A stretch of 64,000 nt of DNA, taken from contig DVFW01000018.1 in the NCBI GenBank assembly GCA_018713055.1, positions 1 to 64,000 on the forward strand, given 5' to 3'. Source of the DNA: Scatavimonas merdigallinarum (GTDB taxonomy: Bacteria > Bacillota > Clostridia > Oscillospirales > Acutalibacteraceae). The position numbers were made by a program, and so were the translations under genes. Shown here in pieces: positions 8,225 through 18,261 of the stretch (its first letter is position 1; each line of letters starts with the position of its first letter). The notes under the pieces were generated by a model, which had not been told where the DNA came from, did no database searches, and saw nothing but the letters and a program-made list of their open reading frames with translations.

Positions 8225-10408
8225 TCAGATTCTCTCCACCGTAAGAATCCCCGGAATATCCCTTAGTTTATCCATAATCGATTGTAGATGTTCCCTGCCG
8301 TTTACACGAATGGAAAAACGCACGATCGCACGGCCGCTTTTGCTTTCCCTGGAATCCATATTATTAATAAAAATATGCATATTTGCAAGTTGTATGGCAA
8401 GGTCTGCAAGCAGCCCGGTTCTGTCGGAAGCCAAAATGCGCAGGTTCGCCTGAAAAACCTCTTTTATCTGTTCTGCCCATTGGGCTTTTACCCAACGGTG
8501 CGGCGTTTCGCATTGATCCATGTTTTGCGGTACGTTTACACAGGTTTTTTTATGGATGGAAACGCCGAAGCCTCTTGTGATGAATCCGACAATATCATCG
8601 CCCGGCAACGGGTTACAGCATTTTGAAAATTTAATCAGCATGTCATCTACGCCTTCAACAATCACACCACTGCTGACCCGCCGCTTTGGCGGAGCTTCCT
8701 TTTGCATAATTTGTGGAGCTTCCGGAGGCGCAGGATTTTTCAGTTTAGCATACTCTTCTTTAAGACGCGGCATAATTTTCCATAGCTGCACACCGCCGTA
8801 CCCAATTGCAGCAAAAAGATCTTCTTTGCTTGCAAAATGCTGCTTGCGCAGCACAGTAAATACAAATTGCGCCATCTCGTCTTCGCCAAGTGTAATTCCG
8901 GCGTGCTTAAATTCGCGCTCCAGCTCTGCTTTACCCTCTGCAATGTTTTCATCGCGTTTTTCTCTTTTAAACCACTGGCGGATCTTACTTCTGGCTTCGC
9001 TCGTTTTTACAATTTTCAACCAGTCCCTGTTGGGCGCGCCACCTTCCTTTTTGGTAATAATCTCTACAATTTCGCCCGTTTTGATCTTATAGTCTATAGG
9101 CACAATTTTTCCGTCTACTTTCGCACCCGTCATTCGATTGCCGACAGCAGAATGAATCGCATACGCCACGTCTATGACCGTTGAGCCAAGCGGCAGGTCG
9201 ATTACGTCTCCCTTTGGGGTAAAAACAAACACATCGTCGGAAGCAAGATCCGTTTTAATATTGCGCAGAATATCGGTTGCATCATCGTCCGCCTGGTTTT
9301 CAAGCATTTTACGGATCCAGGCAACCTTTTCCTCCAAAGAGTCCTTTTTGGACAGACCCAGTTTATACTTCCAATGGGCTGCGATCCCATATTCCGCCGT
9401 ATGGTGCATTTCCCACGTGCGAATCTGCACTTCAAAAGGAATTCCTTCTTTCCCAATGACAGTAGTATGAAGCGATTGGTACATATTGGGCTTGGGCGTT
9501 GAAATATAATCTTTGAAACGATTGGGCAACGGCTGAAATATATCATGTATAATTCCCAGAACGTTATAACAGTCGTTTACCGTATTTACAATTACTCTAA
9601 CTGCAAAAATATCGAAAATCTGCTCAATGGTTTTTCCTTTCATATAGGTTTTACGGTAAATCCCGTTAATGCTTTTTACACGGCCTTCCACATATACGTT
9701 GGGGATAATCCCTTTTGTGCGTGAAAGAATGTCATTTTTAATTTCAGATATAAATTTATCCCGCTCTGATTCACTCAACGCAAGCACGTGCTCAATTTCA
9801 CAATACCCTACCGGATCCAGATAACGAATCGACAGGTCTTCCATTTCCTCCTTCAGCGCGCGGATACCCAGTCTGTGCGCAATAGGCGCAAAAATCTCCA
9901 TATTTTCCAGCGCTATATCTCTGCGTTTTTGCTCCTCCATACAGTCAATTGTACGCATATTATGCAAACGGTCAGCAAGCTTTATAATGATTACGCGAAT
10001 ATCGTCCGCCATTGCCATAAGCATTTTGCGTATATTTTCGGCTTGCTGCAGCTCACGGGAGGAAAACGGAATTTTACGCAGCTTTGTCACACCGTCAATC
10101 AAATGTGCAATTTCTGCTCCAAACACCCTGGATATTTCATCCAGCGTGACCGGCGTATCTTCCACAACATCGTGCAGAAGAGCCGCTGCAATAGACTCGG
10201 TGTCCATACCCAGGTCGACCAAAATACATGCAACCGACGTGGGATGCAAAATATACGGAACACCCGAAACACGCCGCTGGTCTCCATGCGCCTGCAATGC
10301 AAGGCGATATGCTTTGTCGATCAACGCCATATCAAAATTTTGATCGCTCTTTTTGAGCATGCTCACAAGCTCGTCATAATCCTGATAATGTATCATAGAT
10401 TGCGGCAT
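8225..10408 (-). CDS. relA: Bifunctional (p)ppGpp synthetase/hydrolase (Rel/Rsh)
   Basis: Central enzyme of the stringent response, 727 residues, with every domain of a long RSH protein. The N-terminal HD hydrolase domain has YILHPTSVACIL and ALLHDVVEDTPV, so it should degrade ppGpp. The synthetase domain follows (residues about 230-350, with KPNMYQSLHTTVIG), then TGS (VFTPKGDVIDLPLGSTVIDV), a conserved-cysteine domain (KCCNPLPGDDIVGFITRG) and a C-terminal ACT domain (about the last 75 residues). As the only such gene here it is likely to act both ways. It is followed 57 bases later by dtd. Confidence 0.96.
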   Translation of the reverse strand: MPQSMIHYQDYDELVSMLKKSDQNFDMALIDKAYRLALQAHGDQRRVSGVPYILHPTSVACILVDLGMDTESIAAALLHDVVEDTPVTLDEISRVFGAEIAHLIDGVTKLRKIPFSSRELQQAENIRKMLMAMADDIRVIIIKLADRLHNMRTIDCMEEQKRRDIALENMEIFAPIAHRLGIRALKEEMEDLSIRYLDPVGYCEIEHVLALSESERDKFISEIKNDILSRTKGIIPNVYVEGRVKSINGIYRKTYMKGKTIEQIFDIFAVRVIVNTVNDCYNVLGIIHDIFQPLPNRFKDYISTPKPNMYQSLHTTVIGKEGIPFEVQIRTWEMHHTAEYGIAAHWKYKLGLSKKDSLEEKVAWIRKMLENQADDDATDILRNIKTDLASDDVFVFTPKGDVIDLPLGSTVIDVAYAIHSAVGNRMTGAKVDGKIVPIDYKIKTGEIVEIITKKEGGAPNRDWLKIVKTSEARSKIRQWFKREKRDENIAEGKAELEREFKHAGITLGEDEMAQFVFTVLRKQHFASKEDLFAAIGYGGVQLWKIMPRLKEEYAKLKNPAPPEAPQIMQKEAPPKRRVSSGVIVEGVDDMLIKFSKCCNPLPGDDIVGFITRGFGVSIHKKTCVNVPQNMDQCETPHRWVKAQWAEQIKEVFQANLRILASDRTGLLADLAIQLANMHIFINNMDSRESKSGRAIVRFSIRVNGREHLQSIMDKLRDIPGILTVERI

Positions 10409-10447
10409 TCAATACCAATCCTCTCTTGCTTTTATATAAATGGAAGC

Positions 10448-12493
10448 CTATTGTAAGTTTTTAAGGGTTCTCATAATCGGCGCAGTCTCCAGATCTGCTT
10501 TCCCAGAAAATACCGGTAAATGAATTCGGCATATGTCTCCATCATCTTTCAAATTTATAAGTAAAAGCTGCGCCATTGCCATAAGAATTACCATTAATTT
10601 TCCATAATTTATAGACGGCGCTTCCAGACGGCAACATAGCATATCTGCTCCAAACCGCCATCCTCCGGCATTTTTTAAAAAACGGTATACATGCGCAAAC
10701 TCTTCTCTTTGCGGTGTAAGATAGGCATACTGTTCCGCACTGAGAGCTTCTGCTCTCATAAATGCCTCAAACAGCCGCTGCGCATACAGCATTTCTTCAT
10801 TCTCTGCTTTTGAAAGCTTTATATCGCGGATAACAATGCTTAAGCGTTCCTGTCCATTATACACATGTACATCCAATGTTACTGCAATGTCTACTATATC
10901 TCCCACCAAAAAGGGAAATTGCGCAGCTGTACAGGCAAAACGCATCGCTTCTACAAGCGCCTCCTCTCTTGAAAGGCGCAGGCGCAGATGCTTGCCCCCG
11001 CCCACCGGACGAATGTCATCTATACGCATTGTGTACAACCCAAACAACGCTGAAGGATTCCCTGCACCGTAAGGCTCCAAGACGGAAAGCTGCTTTGCAA
11101 GGCCTGCAGACAACGCTGCAGGATTAAGCTTACAGTCAATTTCCAACGTGGGCAGCGGCATTTCCTGCGTGGCAGCCGCATATTCGTTTACCGCCTTGCG
11201 AAAGGCCTCTATACGATCAACCGCGAGGCTTATCCCTACCGCCATAGGATGCCCCCCGTAATGTGTAAGCAAACTGCTGCAAGAAAAAACGGCGTCGCAC
11301 AGTGAAAACCCTTTTATGCTTCTCCCCGATCCTTTCGCCATATCGCCGTTGCGCGTGATCACAATAACGGGCCTACCATAAATTTCTTTTAACCGGGAAG
11401 CAACAATGCCAATTACGCCCTGGTGCCAGTTCTCCCCATCGACCACCAATATTCGGTCATGTTTTAAAGCGGGGTTTTGTGTCAACATATTTATAATGCT
11501 TGTTAAAATTTCTTTTTCAATTGTTTGTCTCTTCCGGTTGTCTTGTCCCAACGCCACCGCAATCTGCTGTGCCTGGTCTGCATCCTCTGTCAGGAAAAGA
11601 CGGACAGATTTTTCTGATAATCCCATTCGTCCGCATGCATTAATGCGCGGAACAAGCGTAAACGAAACTCTCCCGGCGGTGAGCTTCTCCCCCTCCAGCC
11701 CCGCTTCTTTCAGCACTGCGGCTATCCCCGGCCTTCTGGTATTTTCTATTATGGACAATCCATGCCTGACAAGCAGCCGGTTTTCGTTTACAAGGGGAAC
11801 GATATCGCCAATTGTACCGATTGCTGCAAGGTCTGCATAAGAAGCAATCAGCTTTTCCATATCCAGCGCTTCGTCCTCCAGCGCCATAATCAGTTTAAAT
11901 ACGACGCCTACGCCGGACAGTTCTTTAAACGGTGCAGTACAGTCCGGCCTGTGCGGGTCAACCACTGCAACTGCATCCGGTAAACTCTGCGACGGCATAT
12001 GGTGATCCGTGACAACCGTATCGACAGACAGCTGTTTTGCATAGGCAATTTCACGATGAGCGGCAATCCCGTTATCCACTGTAATAATCAGTGTAACATC
12101 CTGCGCACGCAACGTATCAATTGCATCTGTATTCATCCCATAACCTTCTGATTCCCTTTCCGGAATATAATACATGACGTTTGCACCCACAGACTCCAGA
12201 TATGTGCATAAAAGTGCCGTAGAAGTAACGCCGTCGGCGTCGTAATCACCATATACGCATATTTTTTCAAAAGTCTCTATTGCAGCCTTAATGCGCCGGA
12301 CGGCTTTTTCCATATCCGCCATAAGAAAGGGGTCTGAAAAATCTGCTTCGTCGCTTAAAAATTGTAGGACTTCCTCTTCATTTTTAAAACCGCGTATTTG
12401 CAACAGCATTGCTACCAATACAGGCAATCCCAATTGCTGTGCTATATTTAGCGCCGCTTCTTTATCCAACTTTGCAATGGTCCATTTTTTCAT
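10448..12493 (-). CDS. recJ: Single-stranded-DNA-specific exonuclease RecJ
   Basis: 5'-3' exonuclease on single-stranded DNA used in recombination and mismatch repair. The 681-residue protein has the DHH phosphoesterase motifs VYGDYDADGVTSTALL, TVDNGIAAHREI and VTDHHMPSQ, then DHHA1 with GGHPMAVGISL, and an OB-fold region after it. The C-terminal section of about 130 residues is that of the longer clostridial RecJ proteins. In many Firmicutes recJ is next to apt and relA; here apt is absent and relA follows after 39 bases. Confidence 0.95.
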   Translation of the reverse strand: MKKWTIAKLDKEAALNIAQQLGLPVLVAMLLQIRGFKNEEEVLQFLSDEADFSDPFLMADMEKAVRRIKAAIETFEKICVYGDYDADGVTSTALLCTYLESVGANVMYYIPERESEGYGMNTDAIDTLRAQDVTLIITVDNGIAAHREIAYAKQLSVDTVVTDHHMPSQSLPDAVAVVDPHRPDCTAPFKELSGVGVVFKLIMALEDEALDMEKLIASYADLAAIGTIGDIVPLVNENRLLVRHGLSIIENTRRPGIAAVLKEAGLEGEKLTAGRVSFTLVPRINACGRMGLSEKSVRLFLTEDADQAQQIAVALGQDNRKRQTIEKEILTSIINMLTQNPALKHDRILVVDGENWHQGVIGIVASRLKEIYGRPVIVITRNGDMAKGSGRSIKGFSLCDAVFSCSSLLTHYGGHPMAVGISLAVDRIEAFRKAVNEYAAATQEMPLPTLEIDCKLNPAALSAGLAKQLSVLEPYGAGNPSALFGLYTMRIDDIRPVGGGKHLRLRLSREEALVEAMRFACTAAQFPFLVGDIVDIAVTLDVHVYNGQERLSIVIRDIKLSKAENEEMLYAQRLFEAFMRAEALSAEQYAYLTPQREEFAHVYRFLKNAGGWRFGADMLCCRLEAPSINYGKLMVILMAMAQLLLINLKDDGDICRIHLPVFSGKADLETAPIMRTLKNLQ

Positions 12494-12518
12494 AGCTCAT
12501 CCTGCTTTTGTGATCAAT

Positions 12519-14180
12519 TTACTGCTTTTCCAACATCTCTTCCGCATGCTGTAATGTAAGGTCGGTAATTTTTACGCCGCCTATCATCCTTGCCAGCTCA
12601 TACTTTCTTTGTTCATCCGTAAGACGTTCTACCTGTGTAAACGTTCTGTTGTCTTTCACCATCTTCTGTATTAAAAAATGTGCATCTGCCAGCGCTGCAA
12701 TCTGCGCCTGGTGCGTTACACATATCACCTGTTTTCCCTTTGACACCGATTTCAGCTTATAGCCTACTTTTTGGGCCGCGCTTCCGCCAATGCCGGTATC
12801 CACCTCGTCAAAAATAAGCGTTTTGGTATGCTCTTCCTTATCCGACATTACATTTTTAATGGCAAGCATCATCCGCGAAAGCTCGCCGCCTGAAGCAATT
12901 TTTGATACTGGCTTTGCCTCTTCCCCCGGGTTGGCAGAGATTAAAAATTCTATTTTATCACAGCCGTTTTCTGTAAGAGGGGTATGCTTAAAATCGACAA
13001 ACAGGCGCGCATCTGGCATATCCAGATACGTCATTTCCTCACCGACAAGCCGGGTAAACGTCTGCGCGCATTTTCGCCTTTTTTCAGAAAGATGCTTTGC
13101 CAGCGCAGACGCCTGCTCCGCAAGCCTGTTAAACTCTGTCTGAAGCTTTTCCAGATTAACTTCGTAATCCTCCAGTTCTTTCAGCTCGGCATGTGCTTGC
13201 TGCGCAAATTGTAAGATATCCAAAATGGTCGCGCCATATTTCTGGGAAAGCCGGTAAATTAAATCAAGGCGGGTTTCAATTTGTGCAAGATTTTCCGCGG
13301 GTGCTTCATTTTGCTCCTGGAAATGCGCAAGCTCCGAAGCACAGTCCTGCAGCTCATAGAACATATCCTGTAAACGCGCCGTAAGTCCAGCCGCCTCTGG
13401 AATATAGTCCTGCACGTTCTGTAAATCCGACGCCGCCTCTTCCAAAAGCGATAAAACCCCCGCCGGATCCCTATTAAGAATGTCGTAAGCGTCTGCAAAT
13501 GCCCGCATAATTTTTTCTTTATGAAGGATCACATTTCTTTTTTCTGTTAACAGCTCCTGCTCTCCTTCAACGAGCTGCGCGCTATCAATTTCTTCCGTCT
13601 GGTAACGCAGCAGGTCCATCTGACGCGCACGCTGCGCATCGTCTGTCTGAGCGCGGTCAAGTGCCCGCTTGCAGGTCTTTAACTTTATAAAAACCTGTCG
13701 GTATGCAGCCAGTTCCTCCTGCAGGCTTCCAAAGCTGTCTATATACTCCTGATGCCGCTGTGCAGATATCAACTCATAGCTTTCGTGCTGTCCATGCAGA
13801 TCTATAAGGTTCGCTGTAACATCTTTTAAAACGCTTACCGGAACCGGCCTTGCGTTAATCCGACATATATTTTTTCCATTTTGCTGAATTTCCCTTTGCA
13901 ATACCAGCGTACCGTCGTCTTCCAAAGGAATCCCATATGTTTCCATCGCTGTGCGCGTAGCTTCATCTATCTTTTCAAAAACGGCGCTGACAACGGCGTA
14001 TTGCGCGCCGGTACGGATAATATCTCTGGATGTTCTCCGTCCCAATACCATGTTAATTGCGTCGATTATAATCGATTTGCCTGCACCTGTTTCGCCTGTC
14101 AATACATTTAATCCCATTGTAAAATCAATAGACGCTTTTTCAATTACCGCTATATTTTCAATAAAAAGAGTCGCAATCAT
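12519..14180 (-). CDS. recN: DNA repair protein RecN
   Basis: SMC-like ATPase that gathers double-strand breaks for recombination. The protein has 553 residues: Walker A GETGAGKSIIIDAINMVLG near residue 30, long central coiled coil (about residues 150-370), ABC signature SGGELSRMMLAIKNV and Walker B TLIFDEVDTGIGG. Start ATG at 14180 opens with MIATLFIENIAVIEKASIDF. It is encoded between argR and recJ, the standard Firmicute arrangement. Confidence 0.96.
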   Translation of the reverse strand: MIATLFIENIAVIEKASIDFTMGLNVLTGETGAGKSIIIDAINMVLGRRTSRDIIRTGAQYAVVSAVFEKIDEATRTAMETYGIPLEDDGTLVLQREIQQNGKNICRINARPVPVSVLKDVTANLIDLHGQHESYELISAQRHQEYIDSFGSLQEELAAYRQVFIKLKTCKRALDRAQTDDAQRARQMDLLRYQTEEIDSAQLVEGEQELLTEKRNVILHKEKIMRAFADAYDILNRDPAGVLSLLEEAASDLQNVQDYIPEAAGLTARLQDMFYELQDCASELAHFQEQNEAPAENLAQIETRLDLIYRLSQKYGATILDILQFAQQAHAELKELEDYEVNLEKLQTEFNRLAEQASALAKHLSEKRRKCAQTFTRLVGEEMTYLDMPDARLFVDFKHTPLTENGCDKIEFLISANPGEEAKPVSKIASGGELSRMMLAIKNVMSDKEEHTKTLIFDEVDTGIGGSAAQKVGYKLKSVSKGKQVICVTHQAQIAALADAHFLIQKMVKDNRTFTQVERLTDEQRKYELARMIGGVKITDLTLQHAEEMLEKQ

Positions 14181-14203
14181 AACAATCTTCCTTTAAAACA
14201 AGG

Positions 14204-14650
14204 TTATAAAAGCTTTTTAAACGCAGTTGCAAGAGAAACAGCCTTATTATAGCTGCGCGCAACGATAAAAATCGTGTCATCCCCTGCGATTGTCCCTACA
14301 ATACCCTCCCAGTCCATATGGTCCAAAGCTGCGCATACGCCTTGCGCCATCCCGCTGGCTGTTTTTAATACAATCATATTTCCTGCAAAATCCACCTGCA
14401 AAACGGCGGCGGAAAACAGCGTATAAAAATTACGGCTGGCATCTGCATCGTTTTTGTTTCCCATGGTGTACTTATATTTTCCATTTTTTTCAAGCGTTTT
14501 TAAAAGGCGCAGCTCTTTAATATCTCTGGAAACAGTTGCCTGCGTGACGTCAAAACCTTCCACACGTAAAAGACGTAAAAGCTCTTCTTGCGTATCAATG
14601 GCGTTTTCCTGAATCAATTCAAGTATTTTTGCGTGCCGCCTCGTTTTCAT
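14204..14650 (-). CDS. argR: Arginine repressor ArgR/AhrC
   Basis: Arginine-responsive transcription factor of 148 residues, a hexamer when bound to arginine. The N-terminal winged helix contains TQEELLRLLRVEGFDVTQAT and the SRD-type recognition helix TVSRDIKELRLLK. The C-terminal domain carries GTIAGDDTIFIV, where the DD pair binds arginine. The start is ATG at 14650, with AAGGTGG eight bases upstream. No arginine biosynthesis gene is in the window, so its targets lie elsewhere; linkage to recN is conserved in Firmicutes. Confidence 0.95.
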   Translation of the reverse strand: MKTRRHAKILELIQENAIDTQEELLRLLRVEGFDVTQATVSRDIKELRLLKTLEKNGKYKYTMGNKNDADASRNFYTLFSAAVLQVDFAGNMIVLKTASGMAQGVCAALDHMDWEGIVGTIAGDDTIFIVARSYNKAVSLATAFKKLL

Positions 14651-14666
14651 AAAACAACCCACCTTT

Positions 14667-15530
14667 TTACCCCGTATGTTCGCTTAATTTTTCGCTTAGA
14701 ACTCTGTAAAAGCTTTTATTATGCAGGGAAATCAGCTTTGTCTGCATATCTGCTTTTTCAATTTCTATTATATCCTCTGAACAGACCGGTACAAACTCCT
14801 GCCCATCCACTGTAAGAAAAACCTCCGCATGTTCCTGGCGCGCCGCTTTTACCGTCAGCTTTGAATGCGCGCAAAATAAAACGGAGCGTGAAAAAAGAGA
14901 ATGGGAACATATAGGTGTTAATAAAATACACTGCATATGCGGTTGGATCACCGGGCCACCTGCTGAAAGCGCATATGCCGTTGAACCGGTCGGCGTTGAA
15001 AACAAAAGGCCGTCGGCGCGGTATTCGCATATTTCCTTTTCGCTGAGTGAGACCGACAAATCAATCATTTTAGAAAGCGCGCCTCTGGATACGGTTACAT
15101 CATTGAGTGCGTAAAAAACATGTTTTTCTTCTTTATGTGTCAGCGTGGCCTTTAGCATCATACGGGTTTCGCAAGTATATTCGTTTTTAAATAAAAGCTC
15201 CAGTTTTGAAAGTTCATGCGGCTCAAGCCCCGCTACAAAACCAATTCTCCCAAGATTAATGCCCAAGAGCGGTTTGTCGGCAACCGCCGCATATTTGGCA
15301 ACGCGTATAATCGTACCATCTCCGCCGACGGTAATCATGATGTCGCTATGCGCAGCCAATTCTTTTATATTTTTATATAAGGCAACATGCTTTTCCTGAC
15401 AAAGTTCTTTGCTTTCTTCCAACAAAAGCGTTTGCCCTCCGTACTGCGCAATAATTTTTGCAACGTTGCGCGTACATTCCTTCGCACCTTTTTTTGTCAG
15501 GTTTGGAACAATTGCAATTTTCATCTGCAT
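14667..15530 (-). CDS. nadK: NAD kinase
   Basis: Phosphorylates NAD to NADP with ATP. It has 287 residues from ATG at 15530, which is preceded by AAAGGA about ten bases upstream; the open frame upstream runs into tlyA. Motifs are TVGGDGTIIRVAKYAA (GGDGT), LGINLGRIGFVAG (NE/D-type loop) and STPTGSTAYALSAGGPVIQP. These match the PpnK family fully. It lies five bases after tlyA and 16 before argR. Confidence 0.95.
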   Translation of the reverse strand: MQMKIAIVPNLTKKGAKECTRNVAKIIAQYGGQTLLLEESKELCQEKHVALYKNIKELAAHSDIMITVGGDGTIIRVAKYAAVADKPLLGINLGRIGFVAGLEPHELSKLELLFKNEYTCETRMMLKATLTHKEEKHVFYALNDVTVSRGALSKMIDLSVSLSEKEICEYRADGLLFSTPTGSTAYALSAGGPVIQPHMQCILLTPICSHSLFSRSVLFCAHSKLTVKAARQEHAEVFLTVDGQEFVPVCSEDIIEIEKADMQTKLISLHNKSFYRVLSEKLSEHTG

Positions 15531-15534
15531 AGCA

Positions 15535-16353
15535 TCACTTTTCCTTTTTATCCAGTACTGCATGCGACCTCGCCGCTAACTCCTGCGGCGTTACACCCGC
15601 AAGCATTTTTCCATGCGCCGCCGGTTTTATATAAATCAGATATTCAATGTTTCCTTCCGGCCCTTTTACGGGGGAAAAATCAAGACCTGAAACATCAAAC
15701 CCATTTGTCAGACAAAACGCGCATATACGTTCTATTACTTCTGTATGTACAAGAGGGTCGCGCACAACCCCCTTTTTTCCAACTTTTTCTCTTCCAGCTT
15801 CAAACTGCGGTTTAATTAAGCATACGCCGGACGTGGTTTCTTTCATAAAGGTGCTTACAACAGGCAGAACCAGGCGCAACGAGATAAAAGATACATCCAC
15901 ACTGAAAAAGTCAATTTGTTCCGGTATATTTTCCTTTGTTACCTTGCGGATATTGGTTCGTTCCAGGTTAACAACCCTTTTGTCGTTGCGAAGCTTCCAG
16001 TCAAGCTGTCCGTAACCAACATCGATTGCATACACCTTTTGCGCTCCATTTTGCAGCATACAATCGGTGAAGCCTCCGGTAGACGCCCCAATATCCATCG
16101 CAATACAATTTTTCAAATCGATCTTGAATACCTCGATAGCTTTTTCCAGTTTTAAGCCGCCCCGGCTGACATATTTTAGCTTTTCCCCTCTGACTTCTAT
16201 CTGCACATCCACAGGATACAGCGTTCCCGGTTTGTCTGCCTTCTGGTTATTTATATAAACCTGCCCGGCCATAATTACCGCTTTTGCTTTTTCTCTGCTT
16301 TGTGTATAGCCTCGTTCAAAAACAAGCGTATCCAATCTTATTTTGTCTGCCAA
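15535..16353 (-). CDS. tlyA: TlyA family 2'-O-ribose RNA methyltransferase
   Basis: S4 domain (IRLDTLVFERGYTQSREKAK) followed by an FtsJ-like methyltransferase domain. TlyA of mycobacteria methylates 16S and 23S rRNA, affecting capreomycin sensitivity; the clostridial homologues are assumed to do likewise. The SAM site is MDIGASTGGFTDC, and the K-D-K-E catalytic set is seen as YVSRGGLKLEKA, DVSFIS, LIKPQFEAGR and GNIEYLIYI. One base after dxs and next to nadK. The haemolysin name attached to the family is historic. Confidence 0.92.
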   Translation of the reverse strand: MADKIRLDTLVFERGYTQSREKAKAVIMAGQVYINNQKADKPGTLYPVDVQIEVRGEKLKYVSRGGLKLEKAIEVFKIDLKNCIAMDIGASTGGFTDCMLQNGAQKVYAIDVGYGQLDWKLRNDKRVVNLERTNIRKVTKENIPEQIDFFSVDVSFISLRLVLPVVSTFMKETTSGVCLIKPQFEAGREKVGKKGVVRDPLVHTEVIERICAFCLTNGFDVSGLDFSPVKGPEGNIEYLIYIKPAAHGKMLAGVTPQELAARSHAVLDKKEK

Positions 16354-16354
16354 T

Positions 16355-18229
16355 TTAATTTATGTCCTCCTGTATTCCTTTTAAAACGACATGAACCATG
16401 CCCTCGTCATCCAAATGCAGCGCATGCAAAGAAGCGTCTGCCGGTGCATGTTGTACATAGCGGTTATCAATGGCTGTAAGCGTATAATTTCCATTCCAAC
16501 GACGCCGGGAAAGCTCATACATAAAATGCTCCCCTGTACCACCTGCCGCCATACCTTCCTCAAAGAAAAAAATGTGCCTGAAACGCAGCGATTCCAAAAT
16601 TGCCTCTCTGGGAACAGGCTTAATCCTGTTTAACTTTAATATAGTAACGTCCACACCGCTTTTATAAAGCGCTTCTTTTGCAATACAGGCATAGCTGAAC
16701 AACCTGCCGTATGTAATTACAAGCGCCTGCGCAGACATTCCGCCGTAAAAATCGAAGGTCTTTTTTCCTGGCAAAAAATCGGCCGGGCGATACAACTCCC
16801 CACCCTTTGGATAGCGCACGGCAACCACCCCGCTGTTGGAATACGCCGCCGCTTGCAAATCGCGGCGCAACTCTTCAAAATAGCAGGGGCTGTAAATTTC
16901 CACATTCGGTATGGGGTTTAAAAGCGCCACGTCAAAAACGCCCTGATGCGTTTCGCCGTCTTCACCCACAATCCCGGCCCTGTCAATAGCAAGGATTACA
17001 TGCAGTTTTTGTGTTGCTACGTCATGAATAATCTGATCCACACTTCTTTGCAAAAAAGTGGAATACACAGCAAACACCGGCAGCATACCACCTGCGGCGA
17101 GGCCGCCGCTGAAAGTAACTGCATGTTCTTCTGCAATGCCGACATCAAAAAAGCGGTCTTTATAAAGCCTTGCAAAGCCACCAAGCCCTGTACCAGATTT
17201 CATGGCTGCCGTTACTGTGCAGATTCTTTTATCATCCTGCGCCATTTCACAGAGCTTTTCACCAAATACATCTGAAAATCCAATTTTAGAGGTGATGGGC
17301 TCCCCGGTTTCTACATCAAAACTTGAAATTCCGTGAAAGTTTTTGGGGTCGTTTTCCGCATATTGATAGCCTTTTCCCTTCGTTGTTACCACATGCACCA
17401 AAACCGGCCCGTTTACATGTTTTGCCGCATTAAAGGCATTTTCCAGCTCCAGAAGACTGTGCCCCTCCACAGGTCCGTAATAGGTAAAGCCCATATCGTC
17501 AAACAGCGTATCTTTATATACAATCTTTCGCACGCTTGATTTGGATCGTTTGAGAAAACGCCGCAACGGATTGCCAACCACCGGTGTGTGAAGCAGTGCT
17601 TTTTCCACTTTTGTTTTCACCCGCAAATACGCCGGTTTCATACGGATACCCGATAAATAACGTGCTACAGAGCCCACATTCCTTGAAATAGACATTTTAT
17701 TGTCGTTCAATACGACTATAAAATTCTTTTTAAAACGCCCGGCATTGTTTAACCCTTCAAACGCCAGGCCGCCCGTCAAAGCGCCGTCGCCAATGACTGC
17801 AATGGTATATCCATCTTCCCCTTTAAGAGCTTTCGCTCTTGCAATCCCATATGCAGCAGAAATAGATGTGCTGCTATGCCCCGCATTAAACGCATCATAG
17901 GGGCTTTCTGTTCTTTTTGGAAAGCCCGAAAGCCCGCCTTCTGTCCGAATTGTTCCAATCTCCTGAAATCTGCCGGTAAGAATTTTATGCGTATAGCTTT
18001 GATGCCCAACATCCCAGACAATCTTATCGTGAACATCCGGAAACATTTTTAAAAGGGCGACTGTTAATTCTACCACACCTAAGTTTGAAGCCAGATGGCC
18101 GCCGTTTTTAGAAACGGTTTCCACAATTGTCCGGCGTATTTCAGAACAAAGGACATTTAGTTCGGAAATAGAAAGAAAACGGAGGTCCGATGGCGTACGG
18201 ATCTTATCCAGATATTGAAAATCTGCCAT
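16355..18229 (-). CDS. dxs: 1-deoxy-D-xylulose-5-phosphate synthase
   Basis: First enzyme of the MEP isoprenoid pathway, joining pyruvate and glyceraldehyde 3-phosphate with thiamine diphosphate. The 624-residue protein has the TPP site GDGALTGGLAFEGLNNAG and DNKMSISRNVG, the transketolase-type glutamate in DVGIAEEHAVTFSGG, and the DRAGIVGEDGETHQGVFD segment typical of DXS. It is followed by tlyA and preceded by the prenyl transferase, so the operon makes both precursor and chain. Confidence 0.97.
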   Translation of the reverse strand: MADFQYLDKIRTPSDLRFLSISELNVLCSEIRRTIVETVSKNGGHLASNLGVVELTVALLKMFPDVHDKIVWDVGHQSYTHKILTGRFQEIGTIRTEGGLSGFPKRTESPYDAFNAGHSSTSISAAYGIARAKALKGEDGYTIAVIGDGALTGGLAFEGLNNAGRFKKNFIVVLNDNKMSISRNVGSVARYLSGIRMKPAYLRVKTKVEKALLHTPVVGNPLRRFLKRSKSSVRKIVYKDTLFDDMGFTYYGPVEGHSLLELENAFNAAKHVNGPVLVHVVTTKGKGYQYAENDPKNFHGISSFDVETGEPITSKIGFSDVFGEKLCEMAQDDKRICTVTAAMKSGTGLGGFARLYKDRFFDVGIAEEHAVTFSGGLAAGGMLPVFAVYSTFLQRSVDQIIHDVATQKLHVILAIDRAGIVGEDGETHQGVFDVALLNPIPNVEIYSPCYFEELRRDLQAAAYSNSGVVAVRYPKGGELYRPADFLPGKKTFDFYGGMSAQALVITYGRLFSYACIAKEALYKSGVDVTILKLNRIKPVPREAILESLRFRHIFFFEEGMAAGGTGEHFMYELSRRRWNGNYTLTAIDNRYVQHAPADASLHALHLDDEGMVHVVLKGIQEDIN

Positions 18230-18261
18230 TTTATTTTTAAGCCCTCCTCTTCACAGGCGCA

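Noticed and set aside
9788..10456. 222-codon plus-strand frame
   Set aside because: Antisense shadow of relA, which has complete domains on the other strand.
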